In this document: positions 33,231-45,485 of the stretch, piece after piece
How the letters are laid out: each line of letters begins with the position of its first letter
Position numbering within the stretch: the first letter of the stretch is position 1
Made by a program: the position numbers and the translations under genes
Origin: Ailurus styani
Lineage: Eukaryota > Chordata > Mammalia > Carnivora > Ailuridae
Direction: 5' to 3'
Length of the DNA stretch: 64,000 bases
Assembly (NCBI GenBank): GCA_002007465.1
Contig: LNAC01000728.1
Span: 558,001-622,000, forward strand
Notes under the pieces: model-generated
What the model was told of the DNA's origin: nothing
Database searches by the model: none
What the model saw: only the letters and a program-made list of their open reading frames with translations

Positions 33231-35174
33231 AAGAAAGTTTTTCTGCTACTTTAAGAACATGGGTCTTAGAATATTCAGTTGCACTGGGCACTACAAATTA
33301 TGTAGCCAACCCCAACTGGGCAACTTGTCTGAAATGGAAGATGCAGTTCTGAGAACTCCTTCACATGGATAGTGGGTGCTGGCTGCTCAACCAGGATGGG
33401 GGGCGTGGTTCCTCTCCCTATGGACCTCTCCATTTGATGGCTTGACTGTTTATAACGTGGCGTCTGGATTTCAAGAGGCAGCTGCTGTTTCCTAAGGCCT
33501 GGGCCTGGAAATCTGAAAAACATAGCATCACTTTTGTCATATCCTGTTTGTGACACTAATGGTAGATCCCATCAGACATGAGGGGAAAGAGCATAAAAGC
33601 CACCTTTCAGAGGGAGGAGTTTCAAATCATTTGTAATCATCTATGATCTGCGATACGCGTACGTGACAAAACAACACAGCTATCTAAGGAAATGAGCATC
33701 TCAGAAGGCAGGATAGTGAATAACTATAGGAGGGAGGGAGAAAATTGGGACCTGGGTGTCTGGGGTGCTGGGAATGTTCTGTCTCTTAAGTGGTTGGGTA
33801 AAGTCACTTTAAACTATTTGCATATGTGTTATGCTTTTTTTGTTATATATGTTAATTTTTAAATAAAAAGTAAAAAAGGAAAGTAATTGAATTTAGAGCT
33901 CAGGTTGGTTTTCAGATGCTTACAGGATAGCTTTAATATTATTAAAACTATTGCTAAGTCACATTTGTATCCTAGAAATGCATCTTTTTCCTTAAGTAAT
34001 TGTAAATGAAATAAAACCTCATTATTTACACTTAATTAACTGAGATTTGGAAATAACAGGTTTGAAGATGAAATTAGTTGCCTTCACTTTCTCTGAGGAC
34101 ACAGCTTATCAAGCAAATGAGCATGCAATGCAGTGTTTCACCTGGTCAGGAGAAATTGTTCTCAAATGTATAAATAATTGACATATCTAAAGCTCACCAT
34201 ATTTCATTTAAAGTTTGTCTTCTATGGACATTTATGTATTTGAAAAGGAATTTCTAGTTTATAAATAATGATCTATATTAGCCCTTCTGACAAATCTGAA
34301 TCATTTTTTCTCTGATAATCTACTACCCTGCCTAGAGGAGCCTCAATTATAGTATTCTGAAAATTAAAACTCAGGTTATTTTTATTTATAGATAGATCAG
34401 AATGATCACAAGTGTCACGGACTCTGTCTCTAACATATATAATCCACCTATGTTAACATTCCCTAATTTCTGACTACATCAAAATACCACTTTATATGTC
34501 TTTTGCACATCACAAGGAAGTTTCCCTGGGAAGCAGATTCTGAAGTAGAGATATGCATCCAAGTGGCTTATTATAGAGTGCTTATTTCCTATAAGGAGAT
34601 AACGAAAACAAGGTCTGGTATTGGAAGAAGTTTGAGAACTTACTTGGATATGGACTGCATTTTATCAACATTCTTTAAAAAGTTGCTCAAAATCTTTTTT
34701 TGAAATGGAAGTAATAAATCAACATAAATCTCAGAATACTAACACATTTAAGATTAAACTATCAAGTAATGGATATTCATTTCTTTGTGGGTGTTTGTTG
34801 AATGAATGAACAAAATGAGTGTTGAAAGCCAACAACTTATAACTCAATCATATGTTCATTGGGCCTAAGCTCATTATCTCTGTATTCAGTTATAAATTAA
34901 AAATATAAGTATAGGATATATATAAGGATATATATTTAGATATATAGGGGTATATGTAGGATATATATATTCATATATATTGATATAAACAAAATACTAA
35001 AAATAATTACTTTTAAGATTGTACCAAAACAGGTCCAATTAGGGATTTTGCCATTTATAATGATCTGGGATCAACAATTTCTTATAATACACCTACATTG
35101 GTTGTTCAGCCTAAATATAGCTGACTTACCTACACCTCCAAGAAACATATCATGTACGGAAATAGCTACATGAC
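33231..35174. other. Intergenic sequence with an L1 3' end
   Basis: The stretch 33640-33880 resembles an old L1 3' end on the plus strand (GGGAGAAAATTGGGACCTGG, GGGTGCTGGGAATGTTCTGT, then TTATATATGTTAATTTTTAAATAA). An imperfect TA-rich tandem tract lies at 34900-34985. The rest is not recognised. Confidence 0.5.
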
Positions 35175-35300
35175 TTTACCTTTGTCCTTTGATCTTCGTA
35201 AGACATTGTGGGGCCAGTGTCATCAGCCCCTTCTAGAGATGAAGAAACCGAGTCTCAGAGGTCACAGCGGCAGCCACTGAACAGCACGGCGGGCAGCCTC
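35175..35300 (+). repeat. MIR SINE relic
   Basis: Core text: GATGAAGAAACCGAGTCTCA, GAGGTCACAGCGGCAGCCAC. Confidence 0.65.
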
Positions 35301-37395
35301 AGACTCCCTTACCTGCCCTCATCCTTCTACCTCACCCGCATTTAGGCCTTTCCCTCAGCAGATCCATGAATTTCTATCAATGTGAGCCAATAAATCTTCA
35401 GGTGAAACTCGCCTTTTTCTGGGTAGGTTTACTTTTTTAAAAAGGTTCTGCCTGAAAGAACCGGTGGAATGATTATGCTGTCCTGGTAGTCGTTCAGGAA
35501 CTGTAGATTAAACTAGGGAAGGTGGGCAGCTACTCCTGAATCGATCCTTCGATGCATGCATCCCATTTACCAGGGGAAAAAAAAATCTTGTCTGGGAGTA
35601 AAAGGCTCCAATCTCTTCTGTGTAGTGGGAAACGTTTTGCAACTGATCACCATCATCTTAAAGGGCTTCCAGAACTGCATAATACCCCCAGAATTAAATA
35701 AATTACACGTGTGGTTATGAGCAAGTTAAGTACTTATTTATCCACATCATTAGTCATCGAAATTCTTGTAGGGAGTAACAGCCAGCCCCACAGGTCAGCC
35801 ACTTCATGTTTCCTTAACACTTCCACTGTTTTTTAAACACCCGCTTCTTGATTTATGGCCGTACTGTGGCCTCTGCCTGGGCCTAATAACACAGCACGTA
35901 CCACCCCTGATCAGAGTGACACACACATTCCCTCGCACCCATGTAAGTCATCCCATATGTGGGCTCTTGCCTTTTATTTTGCTCTCTGGAAGTTCATACA
36001 AGCAGGTGACCGGCGCTGCAAGCCAAGGACCTTCACTTCAGCATGAAGACTTTCAGCAAACGATACTTACTCCTTGGCTAACGTCAGCCACTCAGTATTC
36101 TTGAAGCTTTTCTGGCTGCTGCCTCTTTTCCTCCAAAGGGGCCACTCACTTCTGCTGGGAAAGCTTCCCCTTGTTTTCACCCTCCACGGGCAAGGGATTG
36201 CTTTTCACTTCCTTCGTAAAATCCCTAGTTGTGTGATGAACCCCAGATCACAGGCCACCTCGACAGGAAGTCTTTCCCACCCCCACGTCCTTTTGGGCCC
36301 GGAACACGCTACTGGAAGTTGCGTCTGTCTCCAGGTCAGACCCACATGCATCTCCACGCCTGGCATGTATTAGGCATCCAGAAAAGTCTACTGTTTCTGA
36401 CAATCTCTTCTATGCCAGCTACCATGCGGGCTGCTGGCAGCACATTGATGAATTAGACGAACTTTTGCCCAGGAAGCAGGTAAAGGTAAATACATGGTTA
36501 AGAGGGAGCTAAATGCTAAGTGATTGGATCTGTGATGAAGAGCTCACAGGACAACTAACGGCAGTGAGGGGGAAAGCTTTGGTTAAGCATGTGGTCTTGT
36601 GTCGGCCTGGGAAGCATGGGTTCCTCGGGGAAGACGGGACAGAAGAGGATCACAGCAGCGGGAGAGGCACAGGCTGAGGCGCAGGGACCTGCCCGTGGCG
36701 TGGCAGGAGGGCGGACACTAAGGAAGATGTGGCAGAGAGAGATGAGGCAAGGCTCGTGAATGCGTGAAGGGCAAGTGAGGGACGGAAAGGTAACCTTGGC
36801 TTTTACTGTGGGACCTTGTTGGAGTCTTTTTAGCAGATCAGTGGCACAGCTAGCTCCAAATTTCAGATCGACTGTGATCACAAGGCAAGGTAAGTGAGGT
36901 GGGGGACATGGGACAGACACCAGTTACAGGGCTGAAGTTCAGTCCAAGCCAGAGCTAGTCAAGAGTGACAGCTACTTTGGAAGGAGAATTGACAGCTTGG
37001 GGAGGTTTACTGAGTATTGGAAGAGAGCAAGAGAGTGGAGGTGAGGAAGACTTTAAATGGATTAAAGTAATTAATCTGATTCTTGAGCATTCAAATACAA
37101 GCATCCCAATGGCACTGCCTCCCCTGAAATGGGGCAGAAGGAACTCTGATTACCTCAGGTAGAATCCTCTCTCTGATAGACTTCAGGGAAGTCATGAGGA
37201 TTTTTCAGACCCACCAGAGGAGGAGAGACCAGGAGGGTGGCCACTGCCCATGAACAAAGGGTCTGTTTGCCATGGGGAAGTACAACATTTTCCACTCACT
37301 CACTCATGCTTTCATTCCATTGTTCCTCAAACGTTTACACAGCAGCTTCCCTGTGACTTCAGTGAACTTGGAGGAAACAGGCAGATAAATGGGCT
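35301..37395. other. Intergenic sequence, GC-richer
   Basis: No gene is recognised. The stretch 36480-36860 has faint L2-like wording (GGACCTTGTTGGAGTC, GCAGATCAGTGGCAC). Short open frames at 36074-36373 and 36555-36920 have no recognisable protein. Confidence 0.45.
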
Positions 37396-37985
37396 GATGT
37401 TTGGGCTGAATTGTGTCCCCCCATCCAAACACATCTGTTGAAGTCCTAACCCCTAGTACCTTAGAATGTGACTGTATTTGGAGACAGGCCCCTTAATGAG
37501 GTCATTAAAGTAAAATGAGACTAAATGGGTGTTCCCTAATCTAGTATGATTGATGTCCCCACAAAAAGAGGAGGTCAGGACACAGACACCACAGACAGAG
37601 GGATGGCCATGAGGATGCTTTAAGATGGCAACCAGCTTGAAGCCAAGGGGAGAGGCTTCTGAGGAAACCAAGCCCCCTGACACCTTGATCTTGGACTCCC
37701 AGCCTCCAGAACTGTGAGGAAATAAGTTTCTGGGCACCTAGGTGACTCAGTCATTCAGCATCTGCCTCTGGCTCAGGTCCTGATGCCAGGGTCCTAGGAC
37801 AGAGCCCTGCTCAGAAGCCTGCTTCTCCCTCTCACATTCCCCTTGCTTGTGTTCCCCTCTCTTGCTGTCTCTCTCTCTGTTAAATAAATAAATAAAAATC
37901 TTTACAAAAAGAAAAGAAAAGAAGTTTCTGTTTGTTCAATCCCTCCAGTCTGTAGTATTTTATTATGGCAGGCTAATATAATGGA
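37396..37985 (+). mobile_element. MaLR-type LTR (MST/MLT1-like), split by a SINE
   Basis: TGAATTGTGTCCCCCC, GTTGAAGTCCTAACCCC, AATGTGACTGTATTTGGAGA, CACCTTGATCTTGGACT and CCTCCAGAACTGTGAGGAAATAAG follow the ERVL-MaLR LTR consensus pattern, as does the 3' end (GTCTGTAGTATTTTATTATG) after the SINE. It is a lone, non-coding LTR remnant with no viral genes. Confidence 0.8.
37732..37921 (+). mobile_element. Carnivore SINE inserted in the MaLR LTR
   Basis: The head is GGGCACCTAGGTGACTCAG and the tail TTAAATAAATAAATAAAAATC. Its 9-bp duplication AAGTTTCTG lies at 37724-37732 and 37922-37930, a few bases after the LTR's polyadenylation-like signal. Confidence 0.92.
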
Positions 37986-38990
37986 TAACTGTAATTTGTA
38001 GTGACAAGAGTGTGATAAACCTGTACCATGGGGCATGAGGGAGTCAATTCCGCCTGGGCAAGCTAGGGGATGAATACATTCTCCAATGAGGTTTTGAAGG
38101 CTGAGTAGGAGTTTGCCAAGCTAAAATTGAAGGATGATATCCCAGACATGAGGAATTCCCTCTTTCTGGCTCCTCAGTCTCTGTCTTCATGCTTGTCTTC
38201 TCATTCATCATGAAGGCTTTGTTTGCCCCTAGTGACCCTCAGCCTGCCATTACTAACAAAGAGAACCCAAAGTCCAATCTTTCTTGAGGCCCGGGACTCT
38301 GCTCTGCCTGCCTCTGCATGGCTTCATCCTCAGGCAAGGGGCCTACACATATTTGCAGGACAGCCGCCGACAGCCTCCAGCTCGCATGGCCCTGCCAGCC
38401 TGGGTTCCTCCAAACTGCTCCTCGACCTAGAACACACTGATGTAACTTCACAGACTGGCCCTGCTTGAAACACATGCCCACCGTAGCCAGTGAGCCAGGC
38501 TGGCTTGGGTGACAATGCCAGCCCTGTGGTCAACACCATCTGTACCACGTGGAAGGACTTTCACACGGGAAGGAGGATCTGCGTTACTGCACCTAGAAGG
38601 AATACCATGTAGTCAAAAGCAGTAGCTGCTCTTAGCAGTATTATTGTCATTCCTACTGGAAGAAGAGAAAGCAGATTTGGAGATGTTAAGTGGCTCGCGT
38701 GCGCTATTTATTCATTCTTTACATTTTTCAACCACAATTTCTGGCTATATGCTAAGCACTGTCTAGGAAGAATCAATTAATGAACAAAGCAAAGATGCTA
38801 CCTTAATGAAGCTTGAATTCTAGTTGAGAAAGACATCAATAGAGAATCAAATTATATGGATAACAGAAGTAAATAAATTACATACTAAGAAGGTGCTAGG
38901 AAAAACCTGGTGAGGATAAAGGGGTGTCTGCAGAAATGGTAGTACTGATAAAGTTCATAGGGCCTGTCTCTTTGAGAGGGTGACATTTAC
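37986..38990. other. Intergenic sequence with L2-like relic
   Basis: The stretch 38700-38985 follows L2-class wording (CTATATGCTAAGCACTGTCTAG, AATGAAGCTTGAATTCTAG, then GAGAGGGTGACATTTA). The stretch 37986-38700 is not recognised. Confidence 0.55.
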
Positions 38991-39130
38991 ATGATCCCAG
39001 GGTCCTGGGATGGAGCCCTGGAGTCCAGCTTCCTGCTCAGTGGGGAGTCTGCTTTTCTCTCAGCCCCCCCTCTGCTTGTGCTCTCTCTCTCTCTCTCCCT
39101 CTCAAACAAATAAAATCTTTTTAAAAATGT
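38991..39130 (+). mobile_element. 5'-truncated carnivore SINE
   Basis: It starts in the middle of the element (ATGATCCCAGGGTCCTGGG), so the tRNA-like head is missing, and ends in CAAATAAAATCTTTTTAAAAA. Confidence 0.85.
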
Positions 39131-41039
39131 ATCCTCTTTATCCTCAGGCCTTGATCCTCAGTCACTACCCTCTGTGAGCTAAATGTTCCTCCAGAGCAGG
39201 GCCAGCACCTAGAGAGGGCCTGGCCCCAGGAGTAAGGAGGTGGTGAGGAGAGAGAAGACAGGTGACAACGGGGGACCCCACTCAATGACAACTGGCCGTT
39301 AGGGTCACCTTAAGCCTAGAGGACCTGAGGTGAGTGTCCTCCTACCTTTTGATGTCTCATTGCTTTGGTCTCTGGAAGCAGCCTGGTGTGCGGGTAAACG
39401 CAGGGGTTCTAGAACCAGAGAGCTGGGTTTCCGTCAACACTTTGCTGTCACTGTGTGCTGGGGTGAGTCCCATCATCTCTCTAAACTTGTCTAAACAAGC
39501 AAAGTTGAGTATAAGTGGGATAGAAGTAAAATACTCAGTGTGGGGCGTAGCATGCAGGAAGCACTCTGAATATTAGCTGGATCTCTAAGCTTTCAGATTT
39601 AAAAGCCCTGAACTCAAGCCTGTTCTATCCCTTCTTGGTTTTATGGACCTGAGCAAGTAATCCTCCTCTGAGTCATCTACCACACGTTAATGATCCCTGA
39701 CTATCTTCAGGGGTTACTTTGGAGACTGTGTGACATCAGAGAGGTGAAGGTTCCTTGACCATCATCAACTGACTGTACAAATATTTGAGATTTCTTCTTG
39801 TTACAAAGCAAATAATCTCATGGAGGTCTTGTATTTTCAGAAGCTTTTGACCTGGATAAACTGACGAAGGTAAAAATATGCTTCAGGGACTTGGCGCAGT
39901 TGGAGTTGCAGACAAAAACTGAGCTATTCTTAGGCTGGGGCCCCCAAGCTAAAAAATGGTTCATAGGGGGCAGCAGGCAGTGGGACCGCCACCTTGGTTT
40001 TACTATGAAATGGGTTCCATGTGTTACCTGAGTCCTGTAAGCACCACCCTCAATCAGATTCCGTATCTGCTACTATTGCGCTGCCCAAATTTTAGGGTGC
40101 ACTTATGCACTGCCTGCGGCCCAGGGGCAGGAATACAAGAACCAGACAGCAAATGGGCAGGAGGTAACAGAGAAAGAGCGAACATGTACACACACATAAG
40201 AGGACTCCACGGGGCTCAAGCCCAGCCTGTGTGTGTGCAATTCCCTTCAGAAATTAGAGTTGCACAAGCATGGAAGGAAACACAAAGTCACCATAATAAT
40301 GGAAGGGACAAAGATTTTTTGAGTGATGATTAAGTCAAGAATTTTGCTAAAGGTGTAAAGACATTAATTTTCACACTATTTCTATGAGGCTGGTATCGCT
40401 TTTCTCACCGTAGAGTTGAGAAAACAATGCCAAGAGTTTATGTGGCTTGTTCAAGATCACACGCTGGTAAAAGCAGAGCCCGAATGTCCTGCCTGTCTGC
40501 TTCCAAGCTCCAAAGCACTTCACTGATCTGGGGGGCCAGTTCTAGACTGTACCAAGCACAACAGACACTGAAAATAGCAGAAGTAGGTTCTCAGAGGAAG
40601 GAGAGGTCTTTGTGGATGAGATCTGTCCGGAAAGCCTTTCTGGAGTCAGTCAGAAATGAGCTTGGTTAGAGTGTTGGGAAAAGATCATAGGAGAGAAGCA
40701 GAAAGAAACTAAAACCTGAAACATCACTATTTGTTCCTTGCTTAGGATGAAAGCGTGAGAGCCCTCTTGGGCTTTCAACATAGCCTGTTTGAGGAAGTCA
40801 CCCTTGACATTGGAAACTACAAGGACTGCTCCCATGGGTCAGGTCTGTGGTCTAGTGGGCCCGAAAACCTAATTGAGAAATAGACCAGAGACAGGATGAG
40901 ACATTTCCAGAAAAGGCACCCTGAAATGCGATGAACTTGAGAATGCTGCTAATAATCAAAATAAGAAGATTCAAGTCCATTTCCACTTGTCGAGCAAAAA
41001 TTAAATGGTCTCGTTAGTCAGACATTACCAAAGCTGTCG
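39131..41039. other. Intergenic sequence with MIR and L2-like relics
   Basis: The stretch 40325-40520 is a MIR (GGCTGGTATCGCTTTTCTCA, GTGGCTTGTTCAAGATCACA). The stretch 40555-40665 is L2-like (CCGGAAAGCCTTTCTGGAGT). The rest is not recognised. Confidence 0.55.
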
Positions 41040-41395
41040 GTCATGTTTTATACAAACACTCATGCACTGCTGGGGAAAATGTAAAGTGGTTCGTCTACTT
41101 TGGAAAGAGAATTGGCAATAATAAGTCATGAAATTAAAAATGAGCATCCTCTTTGGCTCTGCAATTCCATTTCCAGATGTTTATTCTACAGGGATTCTCA
41201 GAGATGTGCACAAGAAAACACGTGCGAGGGTGTTCATTGCAGCAGTGTTCTTAACAGCGAAAAATTGGAAAACACCCCAACGTCCATCTATAAATAAATA
41301 CAGTGTACTGTGTATGTAAATTCTATTCATCTGTTAAAAAGAATGACCCAGAACTATATATATATACACATCTCAAAAACATGTGTTCACTTCCA
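41040..41395 (+). mobile_element. L1 3' end fragment, plus strand
   Basis: ATGCACTGCTGGGGAAAATG, GGCTCTGCAATTCCATTTCC, GTTCATTGCAGCAGTGTTC and AACACCCCAACGTCCATCTA are the familiar late ORF2/3' end wording of old L1s. Confidence 0.8.
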
Positions 41396-42007
41396 CTTCT
41401 GAATACGATGCAGTAGCTGTAACCAACCACTGTCGTAGCTGGGAAGAAGAAAAATAGATAAAGTAAAAAGGCCTCAGAGAGCTACTGAAGCAGCCAGGAT
41501 TTTCTGGGCTGAGTTGCGCACACAGTTTTTTAAATGCTGTTTTGATACGGCGTGTTTGCCAATTCTTGGTGCAGGAAGAGGGGCGGGGAAGCCTGGCGGA
41601 GGGTAGTTGCTAAGAGGCGATCTGAACAGCTCGGGCAGATAAACACTGGAGTTTAGAACTGCCACCAAAGCCAGGGCCGCCCGGGGCCCCAATTCTGGAG
41701 ACAGCAGAGACCTGACCCTACGGGTACTGACATCGTGGTATAGTCACGAGAGCGGAATGAAGTGACTGTGACCATTCCAGGGCTTCCTCACTGGTGATTT
41801 TCCCCCAAATAGGCAACGGGATGTGCCAAATGTGCTAAGGATCTAAGAAGGACACGTTACTAGAGGATACGTTGCTGGGTAAATCATAAATGTAATTTTA
41901 ATCCTAATTCTAGTCTTTTTCCCCCCATGCCTGTCTCTGAACTTCCACATTATTTTGTATATTCTCTGGTATGGTAGAAAGTCAGATGAATTTAAACATA
42001 GTGCATG
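41396..42007. other. Intergenic sequence, nothing recognised
   Basis: This is moderately GC-rich single-copy-looking sequence without recognised elements. Confidence 0.5.
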
Positions 42008-42215
42008 AGGGGCGCCTGGGAGGCTCCGTCAGTCAGTTAAGCGTCTGCCTTCAGCTCAGGTCGTGATCTCAGGATCCTGGGATCGAGTCCTGCATTGGGC
42101 TCCCTGCTCAGCGGGGAGTCTGCTCCTCCCTCTGCCTGCTGCTCCCCACCACCCTGCTCCTGCTCTCTCTCTCTCTCAAATACATAAATAAAATCTTTTA
42201 AAAATACTAAAATAA
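42008..42215 (+). mobile_element. Carnivore SINE
   Basis: The head GGGGCGCCTGGGAGGCTCCG is diverged and followed by a full body. The imperfect duplication AAACATAGTGCATGA / AAACATACTACATGA flanks it, so the insertion is not very recent. Confidence 0.9.
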
Positions 42216-42750
42216 ACATACTACATGAAATAATCAAAATTCCAAATAACTCTAATCTCCAAAATTTAGAAAAATTGAGAATTGCATAATGAGCACAAGT
42301 CCTGACTTTGTTGTAACCTGGGCTCAGGATTGCCCGTGGCAATGCTGTAGTTGTTGGCACATACAAGTCCCCCCCTGTCCATTCTGTTGTTTACCCAAAA
42401 AGGTGGGGGGGAGGGAACTCTCACTGTCATTTCTTTTGCTGCTCTGTGTCCTCATCCTTTAGTTTTTTTCTATCTCTTACATCAACGTCGTCCAAGGATG
42501 CATTAAACGGTGGGGATAGTGCTTTTGCTGGGAAACCATTCCTGAGAATAAGAACCTTAGAAAATAGATTGAGATGTGATAAAATACCACAAAGATGACC
42601 AACTATGTGCAAGGATAACTCAGGCTGTTGATTCAGAGTCGATTTAGGAAAACACTAGAGCTAACCCCAAGAAAATAAAAAACAGCCTCCAACAAACATC
42701 TTTACGTGTCCTGAAAGTCTTTACTTATATATTACATATTTATTATTTTA
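42216..42750. other. Intergenic sequence, nothing recognised
   Basis: A short G-run (GGTGGGGGGGAGGG near 42402) is the only notable feature. Confidence 0.5.
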
Positions 42751-42761
42751 AAAGTAAATTC

Positions 42762-42961
42762 GGGCGCCTGGGTGGCTCAGTGGGTTAAAGCCTCTGCTTT
42801 CAGCTCAGGTCATGATCTCAGGGTCCTGGGATCGAGGCCCGCGTCGGGCTCCCTGCTCAGCGGGGAGCCTGCTTCCCCCTCTCTCTCTCTGCCTGCCTCT
42901 CTGCCTCCTTGTGATCTCTCTCCCTCTGTGAAATAAATAAATAAAATCTTTAAAAAAAAAA
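42762..42961 (+). mobile_element. Carnivore SINE, full length, young
   Basis: The head and body are consensus-like, and the 11-bp duplication AAAGTAAATTC at 42751-42761 and 42962-42972 is perfect. Confidence 0.95.
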
Positions 42962-42972
42962 AAAGTAAATTC

Positions 42973-45127
42973 AAAGCAAAAAAAAAGTTCAGTTTTTACA
43001 ATTATTATAAATTTGTAAATCTCAAAAATGCATCCTTCCTTCCTTCTGCCTATAAGGAAATGAGTTTGGGATTATTCAAATTAGTAATTATGGGAAGTCT
43101 CCAGTAATAAATCACTCGCATAGAAGGGGGTCGCCCTGTACTGACCTCTCATTGCTTCTTGTGACCCAGGCCCTAGCTCTGTGCTGGTGGCCTGTCTTCC
43201 CGCCTGGGGTAGTTCCCAGTGCGGGGAGTTTTCCCAGAGCCCTTCTCCCTGCTCAGTCTCCGGAGGGCCATGGAGCCAGCGAGGCTCCCATACCTCCCAG
43301 AATCCTCACCCTGGGCCTGGAGGACAAGCCCGAGATTGCAGGGCTTCCGATGGGGCAAATAAAACTGACTGGCTAAACCTTGAGAAGTTCAAGTGTAGGA
43401 ACTCGATAAGGCGGTGAAAGCTCAGTGCGAAGAACGGCTGTGCTCCAAGTCTTGATAATTTCAATATGTTTCTCGAACTTCACAGATAAGTCCGGCCTCC
43501 AGCCAGGCTCTCACAATGACCTTGAGGAAAGGCAGCGCTACCCTTGGATGTGCCTCTGCTGGGAGAGTCAGCCCGTGGAGCATGTGAAACAGTTTAGGGT
43601 GGGAGGCAGTGGGGCATATGGGTGACCATGGGGGAGGGCATTGGTGGGGGGCAGCTTTGCCTGCACAGCATGTTTAACCAGTTCTCTTGGCCTCCATTCC
43701 CTCGTATGCAAAACAAAGACTGTATGTGATTATTTCTGAAGCTCCATCTTTCTTTATGGGCATATGAAAATAAAAAGGACCTGCCTACTGCCTGCTTTCC
43801 CCCAACCCCATGAAACTGAATGTAATTTTTGGGGGGCAAATTAAATATGCTTCAATAATAATAAATAATGTTAAAGTTCTTAAAAACGAGCACTGGCTAT
43901 TATATAAGACTGATGGACGTAAATTATAAGGCTCTGCAAACTCACACTGTCTTCCTTCTCCCGATGCTGCTCCTGCCACCTTGGGTTTGAAAATGCTCAG
44001 AGACCTTCCCTGGGCTTCCCGTTTTATGATTTGAACTTGACGGAGTCCAGAGGAAAGGAAGAAAATGTCTCCCTCTTCTCAGGACCATCTCTCTGTGTGC
44101 ACGTGCTCAGCTGTTAAAATGAGAATAACAATCATTACAATCATTACCATAAGGAAATACTTATCTCCAAGGGATATGGGGAAAGTTCATGGGATAATGG
44201 GTCCTGTAGCTAGCTGCCAGGAGGGGAGGATCGGGAGCAGCAGCCCCTACCCACACCCTGGGGTGGAGTGACTCTTTCAGGATCAGAAGGAATTGCTCTA
44301 GGTCAGAGGAAGGTGGGCGCATCAGGCATGTGGCATCCCGGTTCAGACATTTTTAACCTCCGAGAGCTTTGGGTCTCTGTCCTTCCTCCCCACTGCTGAA
44401 AGATGCCAGAGCCACCGACCCCCAGGACCTCCTGCCTGGAGCGCCCCTCTCCTAGTCCTTCTGTACCTGACATCTGTTTGGGATCATTGACGAGACTCTG
44501 AAGACACAATACGTGGACATTACCGCCCTCCCCGCTCCCAACAAAACTGCTTCTGAGTTTGTTTTACAAGAGCCGACTTTTTCAAAATGAGAATTGCATC
44601 TCAGAGCCCTCCTGTCATTTCCAGGCACCCAGGCCAGTGTTGGGAAAGGCCCATTTTATTTTCAGGTGTGGATACTGCCTCACCTTTCACCCACAGAGAC
44701 TCTGGATGCTTTTGGCCTGTGGCCACGCAGATGTGCCGAGGCCTTACCACTGCTGCGCTCTGTCAGCTCGCACCTGCGTCATTGCCTTAGCCACAATGCT
44801 GTGCCCTCCCCGTGCGCCCTGCCGGCCCCAGGCGTGCTCAGGGGCAACGTGCCGGCCCTCCCAGTTCCCAGTATCAGCCTGCAGTGACCTGGCTCTTCCC
44901 TTGGCCATGGGCTGCTCCGGGGGCTCTCAAAGACCATATTTTGCTCTTTCACCATAGTGACCTTTTGAGGGAGGTAAGCAGTCCTATTATCGCCCCATCT
45001 TAAAAATGAGGTGCAGACAGCATTTTGCCCCATCCAAGAGCATCATGAATGCCAAGACCAGGACTCCAATTGAGGATTCATGAATCTAAGTCCAGGGAGC
45101 TTTATCTGCCTTATATTCTTTCTTCCT
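42973..45127. other. Intergenic sequence, GC-richer
   Basis: No gene is recognised. A MIR lies at about 44940-45095 (GCAGTCCTATTATCGCCCCA, TCTTAAAAATGAGGTGCAGA). Several short overlapping frames between 43150 and 44960 show no protein family. Confidence 0.5.
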
Positions 45128-45300
45128 TTCTCACTGATTTTCAACCTTTATTCTGCATCAGAGTCATCTGGGGGAGGGAGAGATAATGAGTGCTCCAGAC
45201 CCTCCCAGGAGACTCTGATTCAGTAGATCTGGGGACCGGGGAATTGTGTTTTCAAAACCGTGATGCTGCGTTTCATCCTAAGTTGACAACCACTATCCAA
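45128..45300 (+). mobile_element. MER5-like hAT DNA transposon
   Basis: TGATTTTCAACCTTTATTCTG, CATCAGAGTCATCTGGGGGA, GACTCTGATTCAGTAGATCT, GGGGACCGGGGAATTGTGTT and the final TTGACAACCACTATC follow the MER5 pattern. Confidence 0.8.
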
Positions 45301-45401
45301 CCGGTCCAACCCATCCAGGAGAGACCTAGCTGTTCATTCCAACGGTCAGCTCATCCGTGGCCATGGTGGACCTGCTGGGCTGGTAAATCCACTGTGTTTT
45401 A

Positions 45402-45485
45402 CCCCCCCCCCCCCCCCCCCCTTCCCNNNNNNNNNNNNNNNNNNNNNNNNNNNNNNNNNNNNNNNNNNNNNCCCCCCCCCCCCCC
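45402..45485 (+). repeat. Poly-C tract containing an assembly gap
   Basis: Twenty C, then TTCCC, then 45 N (45427-45471), then 14 C. The gap lies inside the homopolymer, so the true length is unknown. Confidence 0.95.

Noticed and set aside
37205..37225. CCACCAGAGGAGG as another CTCF motif
   Set aside because: It lacks the GGC at the 3' end of the core, so the match is weak.
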